Below, in pieces: positions 1 through 12,376 of a DNA stretch of 64,000 nt (position 1 is its first letter; each line of letters begins with the position of its first letter). The position numbers and the translations under genes were made by a program. Under the pieces are notes generated by a model that worked only from the letters and a program-made list of their open reading frames with translations, was not told the DNA's origin and did no database searches. Source of the stretch: Saccoglossus kowalevskii (Eukaryota; Hemichordata; Enteropneusta; Harrimaniidae). Location of the stretch: NCBI RefSeq assembly GCF_000003605.2, contig NW_003152584.1, forward strand, positions 1-64,000, read 5' to 3'.

Positions 1-178
1 TCAACTGCAAATATTGATGTGTAAACCCCACCCTTGGTTTGACATATTTTTTTTACTGTGGTATGTGACAATCTACTGCAAATATGGATGTGTTAACTAC
101 ACCCTTGGTTTGACATATTTTGTTTCTGTGGTATGTGACAATCCACTGCAAATATGGATGTGTAAACCACACCCTTGG

Positions 179-248
179 TTTGACATATTTTGTTACTGTG
201 GTATGTGACAATCCACTGCAAATATGGATGTGTAAACCACACCCTTGG
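179..248 (+). repeat. Canonical 70 bp monomer (TAA type), reference copy
   Basis: This copy matches the majority base at essentially every position and is a useful reference unit. It runs from tttgacat at 179 to the cttgg just before the next tttgacat at 249. It carries gtgTAAacc; the alternative gtgTTAacc form is about as common and contains GTTAAC. Two short inverted repeats are visible: catattt (monomer 6-12) with aaatatg (42-48), and aaacca (56-61) with tggttt across the junction to the next monomer. Confidence 0.95.
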
Positions 249-317
249 TTTGACATATTCGATACTGTTGTATGTGACAATCCACTGCAAATATGGATGT
301 GTTAACTACCCCCTTGG
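249..317 (+). repeat. 69 bp 'cgatac' monomer class, first copy
   Basis: This is the first example of a class with roughly 95 copies spread across the window. The stretch attttgttactgtgg is replaced by attcgatactgttg, giving one base less and introducing a TCGA-type CpG that the consensus lacks. It usually follows a TAA-type monomer and itself ends in the TTA type. Further copies start at 458, 597, 4,297 and 5,552, for example. A sub-form with atagtcgatac (as near 20,210, 22,445 and 51,765) is largely confined to H-type domains. A few copies have lost the CpG by a single change (near 7,025, 7,222, 11,128 and 33,272). Confidence 0.93.
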
Positions 318-820
318 TTTGACATATTTTGTTACTGTGGTATGTGACAATCCACTGCAAATATGGATGTGTAAACCACACCCTTGGTTTGACATATTTT
401 GTTACTGTGGTATGTGACAATCCACTGCAAATATGGATGTGTAAACCACATCTTTGGTTTGACATATTCGATACTGTTGTATGTGACAATCCACTGCAAA
501 TATGGATGTGTTAACCACACCCTTGGTTTGACATATTTTGTTACTGTGGTATGTGACAATCCACTGCAAATATGGATGTGTAAACCGCACCCTTGGTTTG
601 ACATATTCGATACTGTTGTATGTGACAATCCACTGCAAATATGGATGTGTTAACTACCCCCTTGGTTTGACATATTTTGTTACTGTGGTATGTGACAATC
701 CACTGCAAATATAGATGTGTAAACCACACCCTTGGTTTGACATATTTTGTTACTGTGGTATGTGACAATCTACTGCAAATATGGGTGTGTTAACTACACC
801 CTTGGTTTGACATATTTTGT

Positions 821-3800
821 TACTGTTGTATGTGACAAGCCACTGCAAATATGGATGTGTTAACCACACCCTTGGTTTGACATATTTTGTTACTGTGGCA
901 TGTGACAATCCACTGCAAATATGGATGTGTTAACCACACCTTTGGTTTGACATATTTTGTTACTGTTGTATTCGACAATCCACTGCAAATATGGATGTGT
1001 TAACCACACCCTTGGTTTGACATATTGTGTTACTGTGGTATGTGGCAATCCACTGCAAATATGGATGTGTAAACCACACCCATGGTTTAACATATTTTGT
1101 TACTGTGGTATGTGGCAATCGACTGCAAATATGGATATGTAAACCACACCCTTGGTTTGACATATTTTGTTACTGTGGCATGTGACAATCCACTGCAAAT
1201 ATGGATGTGTTAACCACACCCTTGGTTTGACATATTTTGTTACGGTGGTATGTGGCAATCCACTGCAAATATGGATGTGTTAACCACACCCTTGGTTTGA
1301 CATATTTTCTTACTGTGGCATATGACAATCCACTGCAAATATGGATGTGTTAACCACACCCTTGGTTTGACATATTTTGTTACTGTTGTATGTGACAATC
1401 CACTGCAAAATGCATGTGTAAACCACACCCTTGGTTTGACATATTTTGTTACTTTTGTATGTGACAATCCACTGCAAATATGGATGTGTTAACCACACCC
1501 TTGGTTTGACATATTTTGTTAATGTGGTATGTGACAATCCACTACAAATATGGATGTGCTAACCTCACCCTTGGTTTGACATATTTTGTTACTGTTGGAT
1601 GTGACAAGCCACTGCAAATATGAATGTGTTAACCACACCCTTGGTTTGACATATTTTGTTACTGTGGTATGTGACAATCTACTGCAAATATGGACGTGTT
1701 AAGCACACCCTTGGTTTGACATATTTTGTTACTGTGGTATGTGACAATCCACTGCAAATATGAATGTGTAAACCACACCCTTGGTTTGACATATTCGATA
1801 CTGTTGTATGTGACAATCCACTGCAAATATGGATGTGTTAACCACACCCTTGGTTTGACATATTTTGTTACTGTGGTATGTGACAATCTACTGCAAATAT
1901 GGATGTGTTAACCACACCCTTGGTTTGACATATTTTGTTACTGTGGTATGTGACAATCCACTGCAAATATGGATGTGTAAGCCACACCCTTGATTTGACA
2001 TATTTTGTTACGGTGGTATGTGACAATCTACTGCAAATATGCATGTGTAAACCACGCCCTTGGTTTGACATATTTTGTTACTGGGGTATGTGGCAATATA
2101 CTGCAAATATGGATGTCTAAACCACACCCTTGGTTTGACATATTTTGTTACTGTAGTATGTGACAATCCACTGCAAATATGGATGTGTAAACCACACCCA
2201 TGGTTTGACATATTTTGTTACTGTGGTATGTGGCAATCCACTGCAAATATGGATATGTAAACCACACCCTTGGTTTGACATATTTTGTTACTGTTGTATG
2301 TGACAATCCACTGCAAATATGGGTGTGTTAACGACACCCTTGGTTTGACATATTTTGTTACTGTTGGATGTGACAAGCCACTGCAAATATGAATGTGTTA
2401 ACCACACCCTTGGTTTGACATATTTTGTTACTGTGGTATGTGACAATCCACTGCAAATATGGATGTGTAAACCACACCCATGGTTTGACATATTTTGTTA
2501 CTGTGGTATGTGGCAATCTACTGCAAATATGGATGTGTAAACCACACCCTTGGTTTGATATATTTTGTTACTGTAGTATGTGACAATCCACTGCAAATAT
2601 GGATGTGTAAACAACACCCTTGGTTTGACATATTTTGTTACTGTCGTATGTGGCAATCTACTGCAAATATGGATGTGTAAACTACACCCTTGGATTGACA
2701 TATTTTGTTACTGTGGTATGTGACAATCTACTGCAAATATGGATGTGTAAACCACACCCTTGGTTTGACATATTTTGTTTCTGTGGTATGTGGCAATCTA
2801 CTGCAAATATGGATGTGTAAACTACACCCTTGGATTGACATATTTTGTTACTGTCGTATGTGGCAATCTACTGCAAATATGGATGTGTAAACTACACCCT
2901 TGGATTGACATATTTTGTTACTGTCGTATGTGGCAATCTACTGCAAATATGGATGTGTAAACTACACCCTTGGTTTGACATATTTTGTTACTGTGGTATG
3001 CGACAATCCACTGCAAATATGGATATATAAACAACACCCTTGGTTTTACATATTTTGTTACTGTTGTATGTGGCAATCCGCTACAAATATGGACGTGTTA
3101 AAGACACCCTTGTTTTGACATATTTTGTTACTGTTGTATGTGACAATCCACTGCATATATGAATGTGTTAACCACACCCTTGGTTTGAAAATTTTGCTTA
3201 TGTGGTATGTGGCAACCCACTGCAAATATGGATGTGTAAACCACACCCTTGGTTTGACATATTTTGTTACTGTGGCATGTGGCAATCCACTGCAAATATT
3301 GGTGTGTTACCGCATCCTTGGTTTGACATATTTTGTTACTGTGCTATGTGGCAATCCACTGCAAATATGGATGTGTAAACCACACCCTTGGTTTGACATA
3401 TTCGATACTGTTGTATGTGACATTCCACTGCAAATATGGATGTGTTAACCACACCCTTGGTTTGACATATTTTGTTACTGTTGGATGTGACAAGCCACTG
3501 CAAATATGAATGTGTTAACCACACCCTTGGTTTGACATATTTTGTTACTGTGGTATGTGACAATCTACTGCAAATATGGATGTGTTAACCACACCCTTGG
3601 TTTGACATATATTGTTAATGTGATATGTAGCAATCCACTGCAAATATGGATGTGTTAACCACACCCTTGGTTTGACATATTTTGTTACTGTGGTATGTGG
3701 CAATCCACTGCAAATATGGATGTGTTAACTACACCCTTGGTTTGACATATTTTGTTAATGTGGTATGTGGCAATCCACTGCAAATATGGATGTGTAAACC

Positions 3801-3880
3801 ACACCCTTTGGTTTAACATATTTTGTTACTGTGGTATGTGACAATCTACTGCAAATATGGATGTGTTAACCACACCCTTG
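821..3880 (+). repeat. C domain, copy 1
   Basis: Monomers here carry gtggcaatc, ttggatgtgacaagcc, ggtttaac and catgg variants rather than the A or B markers. Notable units are a 69 bp monomer with gcaaaatgcat at 1,366-1,434, a run of tgtcgtatg and ggattgac monomers at about 2,640-2,960, and the accgcatcc monomer at 3,253. Bases about 2,630-3,450 recur at 18,951-19,770 and, in part, at 32.6-33.3 kb. Bases about 3,253-3,850 recur at 17,758-18,355. No gene or foreign element is present. Confidence 0.82.
3253..3321 (+). repeat. 69 bp 'accgcatcc' monomer class (4 copies), first copy
   Basis: This monomer carries attggtgtgttaccgcatcc in place of the usual ending and is one base short. The four copies are 3253-3321, 17758-17826, 19575-19643 and 33123-33191, all in C domains. 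Each is followed by a monomer with actgtgctatgtggc and then by a cgatac-type 69 bp monomer with a gacattcc change. The rare variant and its fixed neighbours make it a reliable tag for duplicated C blocks. Confidence 0.92.
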
Positions 3881-6800
3881 GTTTGACATATTATGTTACT
3901 GTGGTATGTGACAATCCACTGCAAATATGGATGTGTAAACCACACCCTTGGTTTGACATATTTTGTTACTGTGGTATGTGACAATCAACTGCAAATATGC
4001 ATGTGTAAACCACACCCTTGGTTTGACATATTTTGTTACTGTAGTATGTGACAATCCACTGCAAATATGGATGTGTAAACCACACCCTTGGTTTGACATA
4101 TTCGATACTGTTGTATGTGACAATCCACTGCAAATATGGATGTGTTAACCACACCCTTGGTTTGACATATTTTCATACTGTGGTATGTGACAATCCACTG
4201 CAAATATGGATGTGTAAACCACACCCTTGGTTTGACATATTTTGTTACTGTGGTGACAATCCACTGCAAATATGGATGTGTAAACCACACCCTTGGTTTG
4301 ACATATTCGATACTGTTGTATGTGACAATCCACTGCAAATATGGATGTGTTAACCACACCCTAGGTTTGACATATTTTGTTACTGTGGTATGTGACAATC
4401 TACTGCAAATATGGATGTGTTAACCACACCCTTGGTTTGACATATTTTGTTACTGTGGTATGTGACAATCCACTGCAAATATGGATGTGTAAACCACACC
4501 CATGGTTTGACATATTTTGTTACTGTGGTATGTGATAATCTACTCCAAATATAGATGTGTTAACCACACCCTTGGTTTGACATATTTTGTTACTGTGGTA
4601 TGTGACAATCTACTGCAAATATGCATGTGTAAACCACACCCTTGGTTTGACATATTTTGTTACTGTGGTATGTGGTAATCTACTGCAAATATGGATGTGT
4701 AAACCACACCCTTGGTTTGACATATTTTGTTACTGTAGTATGTGACAATCCACTGCAAATATGGATGTGTAAACCACACCCTTGTTTTGACATATTTTGT
4801 TACTGTGGTATGTGGCAATCCACTGCAAATATGGATGTGTTAACTACACCCTTGGTTTGATATATTTTGTTAATGTGGTATGTGGCAATCCACTGCAAAT
4901 ATGAATGTGTAAACGACACCCTTGGTTTGACATATTTTGTTACTGTGGTATGTGACAATCTACTGCAAATATGGATGTGTTTAACCACACCCTTGGTTTG
5001 ACATATTTTGTTAATGTGGTATGTAGCAATCCACTGCAAATATGGATGTGTTAACCACACCCTTGGTTTGACATATTTTGTTACTGTGGTATGTGACAAT
5101 CTACTGCAAATATGGATGTGTTAACCACACCCTTGGTTTGACATATTTTGTTAATGTGGTATGTGGCAATCCACTGCAAATATGGATGTGTAAACCACAC
5201 CCTTGGTTTGACATATTTTGTTACTGTGGTATGTGACAATCTACTGCAAATATGGATGTGTTAACCACACCCTTGGTTTGACATATTTTATTACTGTGGT
5301 ATGTGACAATCCACTGCAAATATGGATGTGTAAACCACACCCTTGGTTTGACATATTCGATACTGTTGTATGTGACAATCCACTGCAAATATGGATGTGT
5401 TAACCACACCCTTGGTTTGACATATTTTGTTACTGTGGTATGTGACAATCTACTGCAAATATGGATGTGTTAACCACACCCTTGGTTTGACATATTTTGT
5501 TACTGTGGTGACAATCCACTGCAAATATGGATGTGTAAACCACACCCTTGGTTTGACATATTCGATACTGTTGTATGTGACAATCCACTGCAAATATGGA
5601 TGTGTTAACCACACCCTTGGTTTGACATATTTTGTTACTGTGGTATGTGACAATCTACTGCAAATATGGATGTGTTAACCACACCCTTGGTTTGACATAT
5701 TTTGTTACTGTGGTATGTGACAATCCACTGCAAATATGGATGTGTAAACCACACCCTTGGTTTGACATATTTTGTTACTGTGGTATGTGACAATCAACTG
5801 CAAATATGCATGTGTAAACCACACCCTTGGTTTGACATATTTTGTTACTGTAGTATGTGACATTCCACTGCAAATATGGATGTGTAAACCACACCCTTGG
5901 TTTGACATATTCGATACTGTTGTATGTGACAATCCACTGCAAATATGGATGTGTTAACCACACCCTTGGTTTGACATATTTTGTTACTGTGGTGACAATC
6001 CACTGCAAATATGGATGTGTAAACCACACCCTTGTTTTGACATATTCGATACTGTTGTATGTGACAATCCACTGCAAATATGGATGTGTTAACCACACCC
6101 TTGGTTTGACATATTTTCATACTGTGGTATGTGACAATCCACTGCAAATATGGATGTGTAAACCACACCCTTGGTTTGACATATTTTGTTACTGTGGTAT
6201 GTGACAATCTACTGCAAATATGCATGTGTAAACCACACCCTTGGTTTGACATATTTTGTTACTGTAGTATGTGACAATCCGCTGCAAATATGGATGTGTA
6301 AACCACACCCATGGTTTGACATATTTTGTTACTGTGGTATGTGATAATCTACTCCAAATATAGATGTGTTAACCACACCCTTGGTTTGACATATTTTGTT
6401 ACTGTGGTATGTGACAATCTACTGCAAATATGCATGTGAAAACCACACCCTTGGTTTGACATATTTTGTTACTGTGGTATGTGGCAATCTACTGCAAATA
6501 TGGATGTGTAAACCACACCCTTGGTTTGACATATTTTGTTACTGTAGTATGTGACAATCTACTGCAAATATGGATGTGTAAACCACACCCTTGTTTTGAC
6601 ATATTTTGTTACTGTGGTATGTGACAATCTACTGCAAATATGGATGTGTAAACCACACCCTTGGTTTGACATATTTTGTTACTGTAGTATGTGACAATCT
6701 TCTGCAAATATGGATGTGTAAACCACACCCTTGTTTTGACATATTTTGTTACTGTGGTATGTGACAATCTACTGCAAATATGGATGTGTTAACCACACCC

Positions 6801-9445
6801 TTGGTTTGACATATTTTGTTACTGTGGTATGTGACAATCCACTGCAAATATGGATGTGTAAACCACACCCTTGGTTTGACATATTTTGTTACTGTGGTAT
6901 GTGACAATCAACTGCAAATATGCATGTGTAAACCACACCCTTGGTTTGACATATTTTGTTACTGTAGTATGTGACAATCCACTGCAAATATGGATGTGTA
7001 AACCACACCCTTGGTTTGACATATTCTATACTGTTGTATGCGACAATCCACTGCAAATATGGATGTGTTAACCACACCCTTGGTTTGACATATTTTGTTA
7101 CTGTGGTATGTGACAATCTACTGCAAATATGGATGTGTTCACCACACCCTTGGTTTGACATATTTTGTTACTGTGGTGACAATCCACTGCAAATATGGAT
7201 GTGTAAACCACACCCTTGTTTTGACATATTCAATACTGTTGTATGTGACAATCCACTGCAAATATGGATGTGTTAACCACACCCTTGGTTTGACATATTT
7301 TCATACTGTAGTATGTGACAATCCACTGCAAATATGGATGTGTAAACCACACCCTTGGTTTGACATATTTTGTTACTGTGGTATGTGATAATCTACTCCA
7401 AATATAGATGTGTTAACCACACCCTTGGTTTGACATATTTTGTTACTGTGGTATGTGACAATCTACTGCAAATATGCATGTGAAAACCACACCCTTTGGT
7501 TTGACATATTTTGTTACTGTGGTATGTGGCAATCTACTGCAAATATGGATGTGTAAACCACACCCTTGGTTTGACATATTTTGTTTCTGTAGTATGTGAC
7601 AATCCACTGCAAATATGGATGTGTAAACCACACCCTTGTTTTGACATATTTTGTTACTGTGGTATGTGACAATCTACTGCAAATATGGATGTGTTTAACC
7701 ACACCCTTGGTTTGACATATTTTGTTAATGTGGTATGTAGCAATCCACTGCAAATATGGATGTGTTAACCACACCCTTGGTTTGACATATTTTGTTACTG
7801 TGGTATGTGACAATCTACTGCAAATATGGATGTGTTAACCACACCCTTGGTTTGACATATTTTGTTAATGTGGTATGTAGCAATCCACTGCAAATATAGG
7901 TGTGTTAACCACGCCCTTGGTTTGACATATTTTGTTACTGTGGTATGTGGCAATCCACTGCAAATATGGATGTGTTAACTACACCCTTGGTTTAATATAT
8001 TTTGTTAATGTGGTATGTGGCAATCTACTGCAAATATGGATGTGTAAACCACACCCTTGGTTTGACATATTTTGTTACTGTAGAATGTGACAATCCACTG
8101 CAAATATGGATGTGTAAACCACACCCTTGGTTTGACATAGTTTGTTACTGTGGTATGTGACAATCTACTGCAAATATGGATGTGTTAACCACACACTTGG
8201 TTTGACATATTTTGTTAATGTGGTATGTAGCAATCCACTGCAAATATGGATGTGTTAACCACACCCTTGGTTTGACATATTTTGTTACTGTGGTATGTGA
8301 CAATCTACTGCAAATATGGATGTGTTAACCACACCCTTGGTTTGACATATTTTGTTAATGTGGTATGTAGCAATCCACTGCAAATATGGATGTGTTAACC
8401 ACACCCTTGGTTTGACATATTTTGTTACTGTGGTATGTGACAATCTACTGCAAATATGGATGTGTTAACCACACCCTTGGTTTGACATATTTTGTTAATG
8501 TGGTATGTGGCAATCCACTGCAAATATGGATGTGTAAACCACACCCTTGGTTTGACATATTTTGTTACTGTGGTATGTGACAATCTACTGCAAATATGGA
8601 TGTGTTAACCACACCCTTGGTTTGACATATTTTATTACTGTGGTATGTGACAATCCACTGCAAATATGGATGTGTAAACCACACCCTTGGTTTGACATAT
8701 TCGATACTGTTGTATGTGACAATCCACTGCAAATATGGATGTGTTAACCACACCCTTGGTTTGACATATTTTGTTACTGTGGTATGTGACAATCTACTGC
8801 AAATATGGATGTGTTAACCACACCCTTGGTTTGACATATTTTGTTACTGTGGTGACAATCCACTGCAAATATGGATGTGTAAACCACACCCTTGGTTTGA
8901 CATATTCGATACTGTTGTATGTGACAATCCACTGCAAATATGGATGTGTTAACCACACCCTTGGTTTGACATATTTTGTTACTGTGGTATGTGACAATCT
9001 ACTGCAAATATGGATGTGTTAACCACACCCTTGGTTTGACATATTTTGTTACTGTGGTATGTGACAATCCACTGCAAATATGGATGTGTAAACCACACCC
9101 TTGGTTTGACATATTTTGTTACTGTAGTATGTGACAATCCACTGCAAATATGGATGTGCAAACCACACCCTTGGTTTGACATATTCGATACTGTTGTATG
9201 TGACAATCCACTGCAAATATGGATGTGTTAACCACACCCTTGGTTTGACATATTTTGTTACTGTGGTGACAATCCACTGCAAATATGGATGTGTAAACCA
9301 CACCCTTGTTTTGACATATTCGATACTGTTGTATGTGACAATCCACTGCAAATATGGATGTGTTAACCACACCCTTGGTTTGACATATTTCCATACTGTG
9401 GTATGTGACAATCCACTGCAAATATGGATGTGTAAACCACACCCT
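3881..9445 (+). repeat. B domain, copy 1
   Basis: Diagnostic B variants are the 66 bp monomers, ataatctactccaaatatag (near 4,540, 6,350 and 7,390), cttgttttgac junctions, tttcatactg, and tataggtgtg with ccacgccc. An approximately 1 kb segment around 5,150-6,150 recurs at about 8,490-9,430 (offset 3,344, reduced to 3,274 after the 8.9 kb copy lacks one monomer). Part of it recurs again at 13,994-14,454. Bases about 4,436-4,985 match 35,848-36,397 (offset 31,412) closely. No gene is present. Confidence 0.83.
4231..4296 (+). repeat. 66 bp deletion monomer class (13 copies), first copy
   Basis: Four bases are missing so that ggtatgtgac reads ggtgac. Copies, start to end: 4231-4296, 5486-5551, 5970-6035, 7154-7219, 8830-8895, 9244-9309, 14262-14327, 38504-38569, 39548-39613, 41642-41707, 43315-43380, 45057-45122 and 52597-52662. 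All lie in B-type domains. Twelve of the 13 are directly followed by a 69 bp cgatac-type monomer; the exception is 38,504. Three copies (14,262, 43,315, 45,057) share tttgacatc in place of tttgacata, marking a sub-lineage. The deletion removes one of two overlapping gt-rich repeats, as replication slippage would. Confidence 0.93.
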
Positions 9446-10319
9446 TGGTTTGACATATTTTGTTACTGTGGTATGTGGCAATCCACTGCAAATATGGATA
9501 TGTAAACCACACCCTTGGTTTGACATATTTTGTTACTGTGGTATGTGGCAATCCACTGCAAATATGGATATGTAAACCACACCCTTGGTTTGACATATTC
9601 GATACTGTTGTATGTGACAATCCACTGCAAATATGGATGTGTTAACCACACCCTTGGTTTGACATATTTTGTTAATGTGGTATGTAGCAATCCACTGCAA
9701 ATATGGATGTGTTAACCACACCCTTGGTTTGACATATTTTGTTACTGTGGTATGTGGCAATTCACTGCAAATATGGATGTGTTAACTGCACCCTTGGTTT
9801 GACATATTTTGTTAATGTGGTATGTGGCAATCCACTGCAAATATGGATGTGTAAACCACACCTTTGGTTTAACATATTTTGTTACTGTGGTATGAGACAA
9901 TCTACTGCAAATATGGATGTGTTAACCACACCCTTGGTTTGACATATTTTGTTACTGTGGTATGTGACAATCCACTGCAAATATGGATGTGTAAACCACA
10001 CCCTTAGTTTGACATAGTCGATACTGTTGTATGTGACAATCCACTGCAAATATGGATGTGTTAACCACACCCTTGGTTTGACATATTTTGTTACTGTGGT
10101 ATGTGACAATCCACTGCAAAGATGGATGTGTAAATCACACCCTTGGTTTGACATATTTTGTTACTGTGGTATGTGACAATCTACTGCAAATATGCATGTG
10201 TAAACCACGCCCTTGATTGACATATTTTATTACTGTGTATGTAGCATCTACTGCAAATATGGATGTGTTAACACACCTTGGTTGACATATTTTGTTACTG
10301 TGGTATGTGACAATCCACT

Positions 10320-11160
10320 GCAAATATGGATGTGTAAACCACACCCTTTGGTTTGACATATTTTGTTACTGTGGTATGTGACAATCCACTGCAAATATGG
10401 ATGTGTAAACCACACCCTTGGTTTGACATATTCGATACTGTTGTATGTGACAATCCACTGCAAATATGGATGTGTTAACTACACCCTTGGTTTGACATAT
10501 TTTGTTAATGTGGTAGGTGGCAATCCACTGCAAATATGGATGTGTAAACCACACCCTTGGTTTAACATATTTTGTTACTGTGGTATGAGACAATCTACTG
10601 CAAATATGGATGTGTTAACCACACCCTTGGTTTGACATATTTTGTTACTGTGGCATGTGACAATCCACTGCAAATATGGATGTGTTAACCACACCCTTGG
10701 TTTGACATATTTTGTTAATGTGGTATGTGACAATCCACTGCAAATATGGATGTGTAAACCCCACCCTTGGTTTGACATATTTTGTTACTGTGGTATGTGA
10801 CAATCCACTGCAAATATGGATGTGTAAACCACACCCTTGGTTTGACATATTCGATACTGTTGTATGTGACAATCCACTGCAAATATGGATGTGTTAACTA
10901 CACCCTTGGTTTGACATATTTTGTTAATGTGGTAGGTGGCAATCCACTGCAAATATGGATGTGTAAACCACACCCTTGGTTTAACATATTTTGTTACTGT
11001 GGTATGAGACAATCTACTGCAAATATGGATGTGTTAACCACACCCTTGGTTTGACATATTTTGTTACTGTGGCATGTGACAATCCACTGCAAATATGGAT
11101 GTGTAAACCACACCCTTGGTTTGACATAGTCAATACTGTTGTATGTGACAATCCACTGCA
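10320..11160 (+). repeat. 6-monomer HOR, 419 bp, two tandem copies
   Basis: The segment starting at 10,363 repeats at 10,782, a step of 419 bp (five 70 bp units and one of 69 bp). Both copies contain gtggtaggtggc, the ggtttaac monomer and tatgagacaatc. The entire doubled block, including the rare taaaccccac at 10,757, recurs at 31,529-32,325 (offset 21,166). At 51,419-51,810 the same context holds only one copy of the 419 bp unit, so the unit varies in number. Confidence 0.85.
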
Positions 11161-12376
11161 AATATGCATGTGTAAACCACGCCCTTGGTTTGACATATTT
11201 TGTTACTGTGGTATGTGGCAATCTACTGCAAATATGGATGTGTAAACCACACCCTTGGTTTGACATATTTTGTTACTGTGGTATGTGACAATCCACTGCA
11301 AATATGGATGTGTAAACCACACCCTTGGTTTGACATATTTTGTTACTGTGGTATGTGACAATCCACTGCAAATATGGATGTGTAAACCACACCCTTGGTT
11401 TGACATATTCGATACTGTTGTATGTGACAATCCACTGCAAATATGGATGTGTTAACTACACCCTTGGTTTGACATATTTTGTTAATGTGGTAGGTGGCAA
11501 TCCACTGCAAATATGGATGTGTAAACCACACCCTTGGTTTAACATATTTTGTTACTGTGGTATGAGACAATTTACTGCAAATATGGATGTGTTAACCACA
11601 CCCTTGGTTTGACATATTTTGTTACTGTGGTATGTGACAATCCACTGCAAAGATGGATGTGTAAACCACACCCTTGGTTTGACATATTTTGTTACTGTGG
11701 TATGTGACAATCTACTGCAAATATGCATGTGTAAACCACGCCCTTGGTTTGACATATTTTGTTACTGTGGTATGTGGCAATCTACTGCAAATATGGATGT
11801 GTAAACCACACCCTTGGTTTGACATATTTTGTTACTGTAGTATGTGACAATCCACTGCAAATATGGATGTGTAAACCACACCCTTGGTTTGACATATTTT
11901 GTTACTGTGGTATGTGGCAATCCACTGCAAATATGGATATGTAAACCACACCCTTGGTTTGACATATTTTGTTACTGTAGTATGTGGCAATCCACTGCAA
12001 ATATGGATATGTAAACCACACCCTTGGTTTGACATATTCGATACTGTTGTATGTGACAATCCACTGCAAATATGGATGTGTTAACCACACCCTTGGTTTG
12101 ACATATTTTGTTACTGTGGCTTGTGACAATCCACTGCAAATATGGATGTGTTAACCACACCCTTGGTTTGACATATTTTGTTACTGTTGTATGTGACAAT
12201 AAACTGCAAATATGCATGTGTAAGCCACACCCTTGGTTTGTCATATTTGGTTACTGTTGTATGTGACAATCCACTGCAAATATGGATGTGTTAACCACAC
12301 CCTTGGTTTGACATATTTTGTTAATGTGGTATGTGACAATCCACTACAAATATGGATGTGCTAACCACACCCTTGG

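Larger units (their letters stand above)
1..820 (+). repeat. A domain, left edge: short HOR with frequent cgatac monomers
   Basis: The stretch is almost entirely TAA/TTA monomers of the gtgac type with 69 bp monomers at 249, 458 and 597, spacings of 209 and 139 bp (3 and 2 monomers). A shared gttaactaccccc variant occurs at 301 and 651. Bases 109-387 match 16,634-16,912 with no difference that I found. Monomer 38-108 is 71 bp because of an eight-T run. The window starts inside a monomer whose aaatattgatgtgtaaacccc matches bases just before 55,391, so this domain is also related to 55.3-56.2 kb. No gene is present. Confidence 0.85.

Noticed and set aside
179-248. Bacterial-type promoter: ttgaca in every monomer.
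   Set aside because: No acceptable -10 hexamer lies 16-18 bases downstream, and the array is not of bacterial type.
179-260. RNA polymerase III promoter or tRNA/SINE origin: ggtttga resembles the B box start and tggtatgtgac resembles an A box.
   Set aside because: The B-box CC end and the key C are missing, the A-box match has at least two mismatches, and no tRNA-like fold or 3' tail is visible.
249-317. CENP-B box in the cgatac monomer (ttcgatactgttgtatg).
   Set aside because: Only the leading TTCG agrees with the known core NTTCGNNNNANNCGGGN; the required A and CGGG are absent.
3020-3035. TATA-box-like ggatatataaac.
   Set aside because: Single-base variant of the gatgtgtaaac stretch; the related monomers at 19,345 and 32,892 read ggttatataaac. 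No transcript context.
12190-12225. AATAAA polyadenylation signals in the caataaactgc monomers (12.2, 25.0, 26.4, 27.4, 27.9, 29.2, 31.0, 47.0, 48.9 and 50.9 kb).
   Set aside because: They result from one variant (aatccact to aataaact) copied with the H block; no gene lies upstream.
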